Below, in pieces: positions 37,104 to 49,429 of a stretch of 64,000 nt of DNA. The notes beneath the pieces are model-generated. The model had not been told where the DNA came from. It saw only the letters and a program-made list of their open reading frames with translations, and did no database searches. The position numbers and the translations under genes are program-made. How positions within the stretch are numbered: the stretch's first letter is position 1; each line of letters opens with the position of its first letter. The stretch is taken from contig CATIUR010000001.1 of assembly GCA_949592205.1 (NCBI GenBank), forward strand, positions 242,656,250 through 242,720,249, given 5' to 3'. Source of the DNA: Helichrysum umbraculigerum (Eukaryota; Streptophyta; Magnoliopsida; Asterales; Asteraceae).

Positions 37104-39853
37104 ATGGTGATTGCATCAAATAGTTCGATAACATCTTTTTGCTCCAAGGATCATCAAAAAACTTATCAACAATGGTTCAACTATGTTGATTCAGGTTGTT
37201 TTTAAATTTTCATTTCACTACATATGTTTGTGGGTGCGTTATGCAATCAAATGATCTTATGTTTAGTCTATTGCGATGATTCTGTTTAAGGATTTTAATT
37301 CTAAATCCTGTGATTCTATAAGTGTAAACAGTTGATTTTGTTGGATATATTACTGTGTATGTATTTAATTGTTATTATCTTTATTATTATTATTTTGATG
37401 TAGATGGAGATGGTCGGATAACAGGGGATGATGCAACCAAGTTCTTTGTTAAATCAAATATTGATAAATCTCAACTTAAGCAGGTGAAACACATGACTAT
37501 TGCTCACTTTATTCATTTAGATTTACACATAAAGGTTTTTGAACATACACGTTTTTGAATACAGGTTTTTGTGGTTTATGAAATTTTATTATGTCTTGTA
37601 CTGTTACTATGTTCTATTTAAATGTTTATGTCCTATAACTTTGTTTAGATCTTTTTAACACATGCTGAAAAATGGTAATATTAGTTAAAACATGACTGTT
37701 AATATTATTTGCTATGTGTATATATGTCCATCTCCACAAGTGAGCTAATTTGTTAATGGTAATTTGTCTTTATTCAGATATCTCTTTGAAGCTTGAATAA
37801 GGTCTTGTTATGTGATCATAATTATTGTACTTTTTGAAGGTTTGGGCAATTGCAGATTCTAAGCGTCAAGGATTCTTAGGTTTTAAAGAGTTCATCACTG
37901 CTATGCAGGTATGTCCGATTTTTTTATTTATATTTTTAATTTTCTTATTTTTCAGTCTTTGTATTACTATCTTACCCAAATCTTATGGTACTATTATGTT
38001 CGATAACAGTTGCTCTCCCTGGCACAAGCTGGACATGAATTGAGTGCTGATTTACTAAGAAACACAGGTGTGTGTATTATATAAATTGATTTCACTCATT
38101 TCAAAGTAACTTTTACGACCGTGTTCTTTGTTATAAATATATTTGTGAATAACTGAGGAATTGGCCTATTGATGTTGATATTGATGTTTCATATCATCTT
38201 TGTATTGTTATTGACAGATGATGTGGATCTTCTGGAACCTCCGGTGATGGAAGATTTGGATTCAATTCTGTTGGTAAGCATTCATTTCGATTTATATAGT
38301 TGTCATTCATGTTAAGAAACTCTTTCTTGATGGTTTATCCTTCTTGCACCTTCAGAATCGTGGTGTTTCAAGAAACAACGGTGTTGCTGACACTAATGGT
38401 AAGGTTACCTAAATTAATCATGTCATAAGTTTTTATTAGTGATTTCTTATTATGCTATAATGTTCAACCTGTGTAGGCATTTTGGTAGTGCAGCATGCAC
38501 CACAAAAGAACTTCCTTACTAAGAGACTTAGTAAGAAGGTAGGTTTTGTCACATGTAGCTACAAACTGAAGTTGTATATTGTTTTATTGTGCTCTTAGAG
38601 TTCTTCTGCATGTTTTTATGATTGTTACTTGTTGGAAGCTGAGGATGCTTCTCTTTTCTTTTTCCTTTCAGACATCTTGTCAAACATCTCTTGCTAAAGT
38701 CACATCTATAGTTGATGGATTGAAGAGATTGTATAACGAAAAACTAAAGCCGCTTGAAGTGGCTTACCGCTATAATGATTTCGCATCTCCTTTATTGGTG
38801 AGAATATCTCATTTATAATGTGCCTTTGGTTTCATCAAGTCCATCTCAAGTTTGTGTTGTTATCTTTTGCTTCAGCTTATGTTTCTGTCTGTGTTGACAC
38901 TTTAAATTATATTTTGTATTATGCTCTAGTGCTCTACCATTATATATATTTTTTGAGTGTTTTCATAACTAAATGCAGACAAATAGTGACTTTGACGCGA
39001 AACCTATGGTAATGCTTCTTGGTCAGTACTCAACTGGTAAAACAACATTTATTAAGCATCTTCTCAAGTGCAACTACCCGGGTTAGTTAATAATTTGTTT
39101 TAGATTATTGATGTAGGATTCTTAGACCTTACAACTTTTTTCATAGAAGTTGAACATTAAATTTATAATCTTTCTTGTACATGCCAGGAGCTCACATTGG
39201 ACCAGAACCTACAACGGACAGATTTATTGTTGTAATGGTAATATAATCATTATTTTGTTGTTACATTTATCCGTCTATGGTTGTACCTTCCTTTCACTTT
39301 TTCATTGCTTTACTCGTTCACTTGTTCTTTTTGTCTAGGATGGACCTGACGAGAGAAGTGTACCTGGAAATACTATTGCTGTACAAGCAGATATGCCGTT
39401 TAATGCCCTTACTACTTTTGGAGGCTCATTTTTATCAAAATTTGAATGTTCTCAAATGCCACATCCTGTAAGCTCATAAGTTGGGTTTAATTAATCGTTC
39501 ATTGTTCCATTCATGTTACTTATCTTTTCAGCAAATGTATAGCTTTTGGAGCATATCACCTTTGTTGACACTCCTGGAGTTTTATCTGGAGAGAAGCAAC
39601 GCACACAAAGAAGTTATGACTTCACTGGGGTCATAAAGTGGTTTGCAGAAAAGTGTGATCTAATTCTCCTTTTGTTTGACCCACATAAACTTGATATAAG
39701 TGACGAGTTCAAGCGTGTGATATCATCTTTACGTGGTCAAGATGATAAGATTCGTGTTGTTCTTAACAAGGCAGACCAAGTTGATACTCAACAAGTATAT
39801 TTTCATCTTTATACTTTTTTATTGATGTCCTCACATTCTGATTAGCTGATGCA

Positions 39854-39891
<38 letters not shown>

Positions 39892-41516
39892 TCATAACAT
39901 GCTTCTTTGTTTCTTGAAGTTGATGCGGGTTTATGGTGCACTGATGTGGTCCCTTGGAAAAGTACTCAACACGCCTGAAGTGACTCGTGTTTACATTGGG
40001 TATTTTTTTTCTGCCATAGCATGCTTCCTTTCCTTCTAATAGTTTCACTTGTAGTAAATCCTACACACGTCATATTATGTATGTTGGGCGAGTTGGATAG
40101 TTACTTATATGACACAGTGACAATGGTCTTCGAAAATTGGAATATACATTCTATTAGTTTATTGGCAACTATTTAGTTGGAAAATTCTACAAAAGCATAA
40201 CATAATAATACTTATTATATGATCTCTTACAACTTCGCACTTCCTTGAGATTATTATTGAGTTTTTAAATCAAACGTTTATCTATTCATATGTAATTTGA
40301 ATTATAAGTTGTTCATTGCATCTTACAACTAATTGTCTAAGTAGGTTTAGTTACATATTACTTACTTGCACACTATCAATGTTATTAACAATAAACATTT
40401 GTTCTGATTTGTGTTTATGGTTTATTGATTATCATGGGAGGAGTGCTGTTTTTGAATTTCATCAAGTTGTTGTCATGTTGTAAATTATTATTTTTATTAT
40501 TCTTTATCTTTTTGGGTATATCTGATTTGTTGGAAAAATTATGTCAACAGATCATTTAATGATAAACCACTCAAAGAAGAATTAACTGATTCTATGGGTA
40601 AGGAGCTTTTTGAAAAAGAACAGGATGACCTCCTTGATGACTTGATAGACATTCCAAAGAAGGCGTGTGATCGTAGGGTATGTTTTTCTTATCTCAACAT
40701 TTATATGGGATTTTAACTGAATTCTAAAAAGATCGGATATTTGTTTACAGATCAATGAGTTTGTTAAACGGGCTCGAGCTGCAAAGATTCATGCCTATAT
40801 AATAAGCCAGTTGAAAAAAGAGATGCCTGCCGTGATGGGTAAATCTAAAGCTCAACAGAAGCTCATGAAGAATCTTGAAGATGTATTCGCGAAGGTTTTC
40901 CTCTTTCTCCTCGTTCTGTGAATTAATTTGAAACCGATAAATTTTGGTCTGCAGCTTGTTCATGCTGGTTTTCTAAATTGTGATGCATTGTGAATCTGAT
41001 TCCAACCTAAGTTTATTGAAATTCTAAAACCTTATAGGCTACTAGTATAATATGTGACCCATTGTTTGGCTTTATGCTTTTTCTCTCTTTTCTTGTTTAA
41101 AATGCAATTGTACTGTTTTAACGTCAAACTTTTTTCTGTTGAAAAAGTGTAGAATCATTTGTATACGAGTATATATAAAAAAGGGAGTAATTGTGGGTCA
41201 TTTTTTTTATATCATTCTCACCTTTTCTTCATTTGTTGGTCTTTTCTATATTCTAGCACCTTGTTATATTGTTTATTATAAAGTTGCTATTGAATTGCAT
41301 AATAATTATATTTTTATGTGGAAAATATAGGTTCAAAAAGAGTTTCATCTCCCTGCGGGTGATTTCCCGGATGTGGAGCACTTTAGGCAAGTCCTTGGTG
41401 CTTACAACATCGACAAGTTTGAGAAACTGAAGCCAAAGATGATTCAGGCTCTGGATGACATGCTTGGATATGATATTCCGGACCTCCTGAAAAACTTCAG
41501 AAATCCTTACGAATAG
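37104..41516 (+). CDS. EHD1: EHD1-like EH-domain ATPase of endocytosis
   Basis: Sixteen exons join in frame to 551 residues: 37104..37194, 37404..37483, 37840..37908, 38010..38067, 38218..38273, 38356..38398, 38477..38538, 38672..38797, 38979..39081, 39188..39237, 39339..39467, 39543..39794, 39920..39999, 40551..40677, 40751..40894, 41331..41516. Residues 15-95 form an EH domain with an EF-hand loop (DGDGRITGDDA from 31). The dynamin-like domain has the P-loop GQYSTGKTT at 210-218, DTPG at 298-301 and NKAD at 364-367. The C-terminus ends DIPDLLKNFRNPYE, as in plant EHDs, where the EH domain is N-terminal, unlike animal EHDs. Family knowledge: membrane-remodelling ATPase in endocytic recycling. 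The start at 37104 gives the family N-terminus, but an in-frame ATG at 36978 has no stop in between. Confidence 0.95.
39858..39888. repeat. (TA)n microsatellite in EHD1 intron 12
   Basis: About 15 TA units in the short intron 39795-39919. Confidence 0.9.
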
Positions 41517-43273
41517 ATGAAACGCCATTTTCTATGAAAGAGGTTTTGAAAACTTCTATGGTGGATTTCTTATCCATTTTCTTTTTATGTTTTAAATTGG
41601 TTGTATTGACATTAGACTAATTGTCTATCCCAAATGTTTTGGTACCCTAAGAATGCTTCAGGTTCTTTGTGGATTTTAAATGGCGTTGTCTAATTTGGGG
41701 TTAGATGATATTGTTCTTTTCGGTGGTTTAGTTTGGTTATTTAATTGATAAATTTTACAAAACAGAGATTCCTGTTGGGTTAACCTTCTCCTTCCCCAAC
41801 TTGTCCCACATCGGTTGGAGGTGGAATTGTTGCCTTCCTCATAAGAGGGTGCATACCACTTCCTCACAAGACGCGTTTTAAACCCGTGAAGGCAGTTGAG
41901 TCGCTGGTGGCTCAAGGCGGCACTGTCGCATTGCTCGATGCTTCCAAAGCGGCACTGTCGCATTTAGCTTATGCTGTGGGTTGGTCGGGGATTTAGCTTG
42001 GACAAAGAATTAAATACTAATCGCTTCGTCCTAAATATAACATTGTGTCGAAAAAATATGCCTTATAAAAACTTTCAACCTTTAAGTGGTTAGAAATTTA
42101 CTTTGAAACATGATAAGAAAGGGTAGTCAGACAATAAATTCGAGACTACACTGATGACATGACTACTCTGTGATGCTCATATACCAAATTCTAATGTGTC
42201 ATTCTCATAATTTATGTAGCCATTTTATTTGTACATATCAGTTCACATAGTCCATGTCTTGCCTTACGTTCAAATAATAAAGTTAATTAATTTTAGTTAA
42301 ATTAATATATTTACTTTGATATTCGATTCGTTCTGGTCTCTCACATGGTAATATAATAGTCACATAAGAGTACTCGGTGGTGGTAGGGCAAAATTGTTGG
42401 TGTTCAACAAGTTGAACGTTGCCACTCCCCAATAATGTTCAACTTTAGTGTTTAGGTTTAATGTTAAAGTGTTTTCTTCTTTTTTCTTTTTCTCCCATCT
42501 TATATTTGGTCAAAAACTATTTTTTAGGAACATTTGAATTTTGAGTTAAACATTGAAGCACCCATAAAGTCGTATCCTCACTAAGCTATAGTGTTCAATT
42601 GAACATCTCAATGAACATCAAGCATAATAGCAACCACTTCTTGTTCTCTAATGAGCTACAAAGTTGGATAAATAATGTTTTTGTGATACATAATTTAACT
42701 AACAATGTAAGTTTAACTATCGATCCTACCGAAATGCACGAGTAATACTCCCCCGTGGATACTCATACCTAAATCGTGATACCATTTTCTTTATGTTATA
42801 CGAGTAGTTTTTTTTTTTTCATTTCTTTAATACAAAAGTAACATTTTCTCTTTATTTTATGTTAAAGAAAATGCTATATGAATAAGAAATTCAGACACGT
42901 ATTAAATGTTTGTACATTAATAATAATCACATACCCTAAATATAACTTCTCTCGACCACCTTAATTTACCACCTCTTAAAATAAAGCATGAATTAACACT
43001 TAAACGTAACTTACAAATAGCAAAATCATTATGTTAAATCAATTTTTTTTGGTTGACCAAAATAATGGTGAGAAGAGAGGATATGCCAGCTGCCAGCATA
43101 GCAGCATAGGATCGAGATCATCACCAGCCGTATCAAACTCCAAACAAAATCGATGAATAACTAACAGTTTACTAAAAACAAACAAACTAGTATTTGATTA
43201 ATACTCCGTATTTATTTATATTTATTTTTATATATATAATAATAAAGTGGAAGTGGATGATCGATCGGAAAAT
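41517..43273. other. EHD1 3' flank and spacer with a retroelement-like fragment
   Basis: No gene seen. About 41770-41990 contains TTGTCCCACATCGGTTGG, GACGCGTTTTAAACCCGTG and a direct repeat GCGGCACTGTCGCATT. This wording is familiar from dispersed LTR/TRIM-like repeats of plants. No ends or duplication could be fixed. The last 100 bp before 43274 should include the leader of the dehydrogenase gene. Confidence 0.45.
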
Positions 43274-45452
43274 ATGAAGAAATCATCATCATCAATGAAG
43301 AATAATACTAGTAAAATTGGGAGAAGATTTGAAGGTAAAGTAGCGGTGGTAACCGCATCAACTCAGGGGATAGGATTCAGTATCGCTCAACGACTTGGAC
43401 TTGAAGGCGCCTCTGTTGTTATCTCTTCTCGCAGACAGGTTAACTTCTTCTTCTTCTTCTTCTTCTTTTGCCCAGAACCCTAATTAATTACTTGCATTAC
43501 ATCACATCAATTTATATATTGTTAGTATGTGTTACTTTAATTCGATCATGGAATGAAACGACTGATTAATGAATTACTGATTCCATCCATTGCAATCAAC
43601 TAAATTTTATGATTCAGAAACACAATAACTGAACTGTTTGATTTCATTTTAAATACTTGAAATTGTTTTTTTTTTCTTTTCCAGAGAAATGTGGATGAGG
43701 CAGTGGAAAAGCTCAAAGCAGACGGAATCGACGTGTTGGGATTGGTATGCCATGTATCGAATCAACAACAAAGGAAAAATCTTATTCAACAAACAGTTCA
43801 GGTCATTTTACAATATTATTATTATTCTTATATTGACTTTAATTTGTAATCGTATACTGAACTGTGAACTCTCTTGTTCATATAATCAACACTAATTTGC
43901 TGCTACCAGTGTCCTATTGTACCAACCTTGTAGATGTCTGAGTTTTCTCTGTATGTTATTGCTCGTCTCTGTTGTACATTTTTTTTATGTATATAATCGG
44001 TCAACTTTTCGTGTAACTTCATACCTCGATTCTCCCGTATATATATATATATATATAGGGTTACCCCAGTGAAATTGTATTACCACTCAAACGTTTATGT
44101 ACAAAAGAATGTGAATGAGTTCCACATCAACCTCGAGATAAGCACTAGCAAAGCTTAAAAGAGTACCTCTATATGTATATGACATGCCATATACATCAAT
44201 CTCGATTCTCCTGTATATTTTATCTATGTATGCACGTGTTTTCTTTTCGAGTTGATTAAGTTGCTTCATCACTATCTTTATGAATACAGAAATTTGGTAA
44301 AATAGATGTGCTAGTGTCCAATGCTGCTGCAAATCCCTCTGTTGACGCCATTCTTGACAGCCAGGAATCGGCCCTTGACAAGCTTTGGGAAATCAACGTC
44401 AAAACCTCTATATTGCTTCTTCAGGTAAAAGATTTGGACTTTATCAATATGTTTCAACTGGGAACTGTATATGATGTTTGGGCCTTTTAGGCCTAAACAA
44501 TCTGCTTTTTTCGTCTTCCCTTTTCAAGTTGTTTTTTACATCGATCATGCTGCTGCATAATGATTAACCCAAAATGATGTAACCTTAAACTATAAAGGCT
44601 ATCTCTTTTTCAGGAACGAAATGAGTTATCTTGTGACTCATATGTTTTATTTTTCATCTTTCGAATGTTTTTGCAGGATGCATCTCCTCACTTAACCAAA
44701 GGATCATCTGTTGTTTTCATATCCTCTATCAGTGCTTACCAACCTCCATCTGCCATGGCCATGTATGGCGTCACAAAGACTACCCTCCTCGGTCTTACCA
44801 AGGTATTATCAGATCACACTTATTTCCATATTCTTATGTTTATTAATCATTAGTCTTTACTGCTATTGCAAGTACCCCTTAAAAACGGCATGTAGGCTGC
44901 ATGCAATAACTGTCGGCAATTCTTTGTTAGACATGGAAATGCTAAATGGCCGAAAAAGAATCTAAATCTAACATTGTACCAATTGATTGATTAGAGCATT
45001 TTGATATTTTGTCTAGGCCCTTGCAACTGAGATGGCCCCACATACTCGAGTGAACTGTGTTGCACCAGGGACTGTACCTACACACTTTGCTAGTTTTATT
45101 ACTGATAACGATACAATTGTAAGTGTCTTCTACTTGAACTATTATTTTTTTTGTTTCTATATTAGTCTACATAGAAAAGATCAAAATGCATTTTTGAAGC
45201 AAAGGTTTTCCACTGATTAATAGTTGATACATTGATGCACCTTGTTAGTTTAACTTAAAGGATGTCTTTGGTAAAAATAATTGCAAATATTGGTATTGTC
45301 AGAGAGACTCAATTTTGGAAAAGACGCCGCTCAAGAGGCTCGGGACAACGGATGATATGGCGGCAGCCACTGCTTTCTTGGCGTCCGATGAAGCTTCATA
45401 TATAACGGGTGAGACTATTGTGGTTGCCGGTGGAATGTCTTCCAGACTGTAG
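43274..45452 (+). CDS. IBR1: peroxisomal short-chain dehydrogenase/reductase, IBR1-like
   Basis: Six exons, 43274..43438, 43685..43801, 44290..44424, 44677..44802, 45017..45118 and 45303..45452, all joining in phase 0, give 264 residues. Classical SDR: cofactor motif TASTQGIG at 27-34, SSRRQ at 51-55 (arginines suit NADPH), SNAAANP near 104-110, and catalytic serine near 155, Y169 and K173 in YGVTK. The protein ends SRL, a type 1 peroxisomal signal. Sequence and tail match INDOLE-3-BUTYRIC ACID RESPONSE 1 (SDRa). IBR1 is thought to act in peroxisomal beta-oxidation of indole-3-butyrate to the auxin IAA; the role is inferred from family. The first in-frame ATG was used. The N-terminus is roughly ten residues longer than I recall for Arabidopsis, and M8 is an alternative start. 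Confidence 0.9.
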
Positions 45453-45899
45453 ATCTCTCGTGTGTAAAGTGTAAACCCTTATCACACAAGAAGCAAATGA
45501 TACCAATTAAGAAATAAGACATGGACCAATTAGACTATTCCTAAAATGCTTTAATTTTAGTATGTTTATAAGTTGTGTAGCGAAATTTTTGAGAACAAAG
45601 TGTCTACAAGATTGCTGTAGATCATCATTACTGAATATTTAAAATATATCACCCATTTGAAAAATTTATACTCGGGTTATTTGTTTTTTTTATAAATTCT
45701 ATTTAAGCTTACATCGATGTAAACTCGTCAAAGATTTATTGAAATAAGGTTTTGAAAAAGTTCTATGCTTCAATGATAAAAAAAAGTTTTTCATCTACCT
45801 AAAATCATTAATTAAAAAATAGTAGTAAAAAAATAGGAAGGGGGTAGAGTGTGATACTCGTATTTTGCTCAAAATTTTCTCCTTAATTACAATTCTTTA
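45453..45899. other. 3' flank of the IBR1-like gene
   Basis: AT-rich, no gene seen. Confidence 0.5.
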
Positions 45900-46536
45900 T
45901 AGTCTTATGTTGATATCGTTGAAGCAAATCCACAACTTGCAAAAAAAAACCCCGTGATCCGTGGGTACTCACTCATTGTAGGTGGGTAAACCCGCAGGTA
46001 GGTACAGGTATGAACATTTACGTGTTGGCGGATCGTGGGCGAGTGATGGGTATGACCTTTTACCTGCGGGTAAACCCCACACGTGAATTTATAAAACACA
46101 TTATAGTTACCCACAATTGAAATTCTATAATTTATCATATATATATATATATATATATATAATGGTTAATATTGTATAATAAATCTATTCATATATAATA
46201 TTAAATAAATTGATAATTATCGAACAATTAGTTTGTATGTCTTAAAATTTAACAGTTTAATTCGTTTAAAAATACTATTCATTGATTTGAACATGTTTTA
46301 AACCCTTTTAAATCAAAAGGAATATAAAATCTTTTGATTATTTCTTATAAATATTTGTATTATTTAAAACCCGTGGGTTTACCCGCGGGTCCTATGAGTA
46401 TCCGCGGGTACGGGTGTGGGTGTAAAAATAAACCTGCTAACATATACCCACGGGTTCGGAAAAAAGACCTACGTGAGCGGGTAATGGGTTTGGCATCTCC
46501 ATACCTGCGCCCACGGATGACAAACTGTTATCCCTA
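45900..46536. mobile_element. hAT-like GGGT-rich MITE, full copy
   Basis: Both termini are rich in ACCCGCGGGT words (45940-46080 and 46365-46520), and the AT-rich middle matches bases 30-320 of the window. The right end TTATCCCTA fits the hAT form. The left border is set by a weak match between ATTCTTTA (45892-45899) and ATTCTTAG (46537-46544), 6 of 8. It includes a (TA)n tract at about 46137-46160. Confidence 0.5.
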
Positions 46537-46544
46537 ATTCTTAG

Positions 46545-46859
46545 AGCACGAGGAGTGGTGACACTATTTTTACGGTGTTCTCACGAAAATACCGATGCTC
46601 AAAAAGTGGAGGAGTGAAAGATATTGAGTTTACAGTATTCTCAAAATTTATTTTTGATTTTTTAATCAATGTGTGTGTGGTGTGTGTGGGAAAACAAATA
46701 AAAAAGGAAAAGAATAAAGTGAAAGCAGCGTCTTATACTAGACGTTGTTCATGAAAATACTCTTTGGAATTTTGATGGGGAAGTGGGAAGACACTGTGAC
46801 AGAGTGTTCTAGAGTTAAAATTTTATTGAGAACATTATTTTTTCTCTCTACTCCATATG
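46545..46859. other. spacer, no gene seen
   Basis: Sequence between two MITEs, with repeated GAAAATACTCT/GTGTTCT words but no clear element ends. Confidence 0.4.
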
Positions 46860-47033
46860 CTATTTGGTAAACAAGCTATAGCTGTACGTTATAGATTTTA
46901 GCTGTAAGCTGTAGCTGTAAATTGAAGCTGTAAATTGGAGCTATAAGCTGTAGCTTTATTTGTATAGAATTCTTTGATAAACTAGCTGTAGCTTTAAATT
47001 AAAAGTTTAAAATGACATAAAAATACCCCGAAT
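46860..47033. mobile_element. Tourist-like MITE fragment, third copy
   Basis: Repeats of AGCTGTAAGCTGTAGCTGTAAATTG and a TTTAAAATGACATAAAAATACCCC segment resemble (partly on the other strand) the units at 28984 and 36486. It stops at the left end of the foldback element at 47034, which may have inserted into it. Confidence 0.45.
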
Positions 47034-47619
47034 GAGTAAGGTTCAAATAAGTACAACAACTTTGGGTGAGAATGAGGGAACCAACAAGAATCTCCCACAT
47101 GTCACTCTATTCTCTCTCCTCCACATTTTTAAAAATTAAATATCTTGCTAACGGTAAGTCGAAAAATTATAAAAATTGCACCATAAAAATCAGCGTTTTA
47201 TTCTCTTCGATTAGAGATGTGACAATGTATACTTTCGACGAATTTTTTGTTTTCTTTATTTTTTGGTGGGTTTTGAAAACGAGTAACAGATGTGTTAGAA
47301 ACTGATAACACATGTGTTACCAGCGAGTAACACATGTGTTACCAGAGAGTAACACATGTGTTACCAGCTTCTAACACATGTGTTACTTATTTTGTAAAAC
47401 CAAAAAATAAAATTCGTCGAAAGTATACATCGTGAGATGGCAAATCGAAGAGATAAAAATGCTGATTTTTATGGTGTAATTTTTATGATTTTTCGACTTA
47501 TCATTTGGAAGATATTTAGGTTTTAAAAATGTGGGGAAAGTAGGTTTTGTGACACATGGCATATTCTGGTTGGTTCCTCTATTCTCATAAAAAATTTCAT
47601 TCTCATTTGAACATCACCC
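47034..47619. mobile_element. foldback element B (Mutator-like), TAACACATGTGTTA core
   Basis: The outer ends GAGTAAGGTTCAAATAAG and, from the other strand, GGGTGATGTTCAAATGAG align with those of element A. Arms of about 240 bp share AAATTATAAAAATTGCACCATAAAAATCAGC-type wording in pieces (for example TTGCACCATAAAAATCAG) and TATACTTTCGACGAATTTTT. The core is a short array of CACATGTG palindromes. The flanks TACCCCGAAT and TCTATTGAAT agree only at 5 of 10, so the target duplication is decayed or absent. Non-coding. Confidence 0.75.
47282..47385. repeat. array of TAACACATGTGTTA palindromes
   Basis: Four exact copies of the 14-base palindrome and one imperfect copy (GTAACAGATGTGTTAG), spaced about 22-23 bp apart by CCAGCGAG-like linkers. 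Confidence 0.9.
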
Positions 47620-48705
47620 TCTATTGAATAACCAAAAATAAACATAGCTAAAACTTAGTAAAATTTAACAAATAATTTTTATTTTAGAAATAAGTAAAGT
47701 ACTTTATCTAATGAATAATATAATAATTATTTTTTTATATATCAGTAAAATTAATACGGAGTAAATAACAATAAGTAACAACAATAAATTAATATGTCTT
47801 GAAGTCTGTATATATATATTATATATTTTAATTTACTCTTGTCTACTAAAAATCATGTAAAAGTTTGGAAATTCTTTTGTTTGTACATTTGATTTAGTAC
47901 TTTGAACTCTAAACTTTGTATTTCATAAAAAGTTCAATAATAGAATATAATTAAACATTTGAACATAAGTTAACGTACACCCATTCTTCTAACTCTTATT
48001 TTCACCCACAACTTAATACTACGTATTACTTTAGTTACAATTAGTAGCAATATAAGTCTGGTTTATACTTGTTTAGTTCGATTTAAGATGTTACCCTAGA
48101 GGTAATTGTAACTTTTGTCGGATAGTATAAAAGGTTTGACCCGATCCGATACTACCCGACACACATGACTAATTTATCTGGTCGCTAAGTTAAATTGGGC
48201 ACACGTTAATTTGACTCCTGAATCTTCGCATACCGCTAGGTGAAATGCCTTTTGCTGCGGTGTCTTTGATGTGCTTGTAGGTTCGTTTTTGGATGTAGCG
48301 TGTTTGATGTATATTGGTGGTTTTGAAGTTCCTTTGATTCATTTTTATGTAGTTATTTAGAATTGAGGATCGCGCTTAGATAGTATGTTGGTCGCTTTGG
48401 CCATTGTAGTTGTCTACGTATCATCATTTCCTATGTGTTTAATCTAATTTTCTTGTTTTTCGCAAAAAGAAAATGGTGTGTAAAATGGATGATATGTTAA
48501 CTTGAAAGTGATGTGTCAAAAGAGTTAAACTCACGCTTTTAAAAGTATAAAATCTTATCTTCAACCATAACACATTGTTTCACTAAAACGGATAACTGTT
48601 ACTTATAAAACCTGGCAGGGGATTGCCTAAACCAGCAATACATAAGTTTTTATTAACATATAATTTATCTTTTGATGGAACTAAAACTGGTCCGCTTTGA
48701 GGTTT
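47620..48705. other. intergenic, no gene seen
   Basis: AT-rich in its first 500 bp. The rest is ordinary spacer and the 3' flank of the minus-strand peptide gene. No family resemblance in any frame. Confidence 0.5.
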
Positions 48706-48954
48706 TTAAGAATGTCCCCCGCCACCATGTCCTTCACCTGGAGGAGATGGACCGCTTCCTTGTGGTTTCCAAAACAGCAGATCATGGTGTCCTTCACCAG
48801 GCGGTGATGGTCCGCTTTTTGTTGGCGAAAAACGTGGTAGCATTGGCTCATTCACTTGACCAATCCTTTGAACTCTTGACGCTTGAGTCAGATAATGATT
48901 GTGATTTACAACTAAAAGAAGCAAACAAAGAGTTTGAAAGATTATGGACCTCAT
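48706..48954 (-). CDS. PIP-type secreted signalling peptide precursor (two SGPSPPGEGH motifs)
   Basis: An intronless 82-codon frame. Residues 1-26 (MRSIIFQTLCLLLLVVNHNHYLTQA) look like a secretion signal. A variable middle follows. The last third carries SGPSPPGEGH twice, separated by HDLLFWKPQG, ending GGGGHS. The SGPSxxGxGH core with short precursor is the hallmark of PAMP-induced secreted peptides (PIP/PIPL), which are processed from the C-terminus, hydroxylated on proline and read by receptor kinases such as RLK7; these roles are family knowledge. A TATAAA-like box lies about 60 bp upstream. The plus-strand frame over the same bases is a shadow. Related groups to consider are CEP and IDA-like peptides, but the SGPS...GH form fits PIP best. 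Confidence 0.82.
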   Translation of the reverse strand: MRSIIFQTLCLLLLVVNHNHYLTQASRVQRIGQVNEPMLPRFSPTKSGPSPPGEGHHDLLFWKPQGSGPSPPGEGHGGGGHS

Positions 48955-49012
48955 GATGACGGGTTGTTTTGAATTCTTGATGTTTGATTCTTGTTTCGTA
49001 TCAGATCTTGCA

Positions 49013-49021
49013 ATTTATATA
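49013..49021 (-). promoter_or_regulatory. TATA box of the PIP-type peptide gene
   Basis: On the minus strand GACACGTATATAAATTG lies about 60 bp before the ATG. An ACACGT element adjoins it directly. Confidence 0.55.
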
Positions 49022-49249
49022 CGTGTCCAAACAATGTTCTTCACACTTAAGTTTCATGATCACATGGATATTGTTGCCATGATGCAAATCGTATCACATG
49101 TATCTCCCTCGCTAGCATGAACTTTTTTACCAACTTCGAATGTTCACATTTTTTATGCTGGACAGAAGACAAAATTATGATCTTACCATATCATGTGATT
49201 TGGTCACATTATTCTTCCTACTTAACACTTAAAATGATAATAATCAAGA

Positions 49250-49429
49250 TAATTAAGACTCACATTTTGCACAACTTAGCTAAAGGTGTTGTCATGATTT
49301 CTTAGACACTCTGATTGTATTTGCATATGCTCACATGTTTTATCAGTCACCCAAAATCAATATAATAATAGTAGAGATCACATTTTACTCATGGTAGCAT
49401 AAGTTTATGCGGATGATCATGCTTTTTAT
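49250..49429. repeat. segment duplicated at about 50573-50728 (copy 1)
   Basis: Shared wording in the same order includes GTAAGACACT/TTAGACACT, CATATG-TCACATG, TTTTATCAGTCA, GATCACATTTTACTCA and GATCATGCTTTTTAT. Copy 1 is cut at its right side by the MITE at 49430. Confidence 0.75.

Noticed and set aside
41766..41990. Possible complete TRIM or small LTR element
   Set aside because: TGTTGGGTTAACC could be a left end, but no matching CA end, second LTR or duplication was found. It is kept only as a fragment note.
48672..48956. 94-codon plus-strand frame
   Set aside because: It overlaps the minus-strand PIP-type precursor, which has a signal peptide and repeated peptide motif. The plus-strand product has neither and resembles no family.
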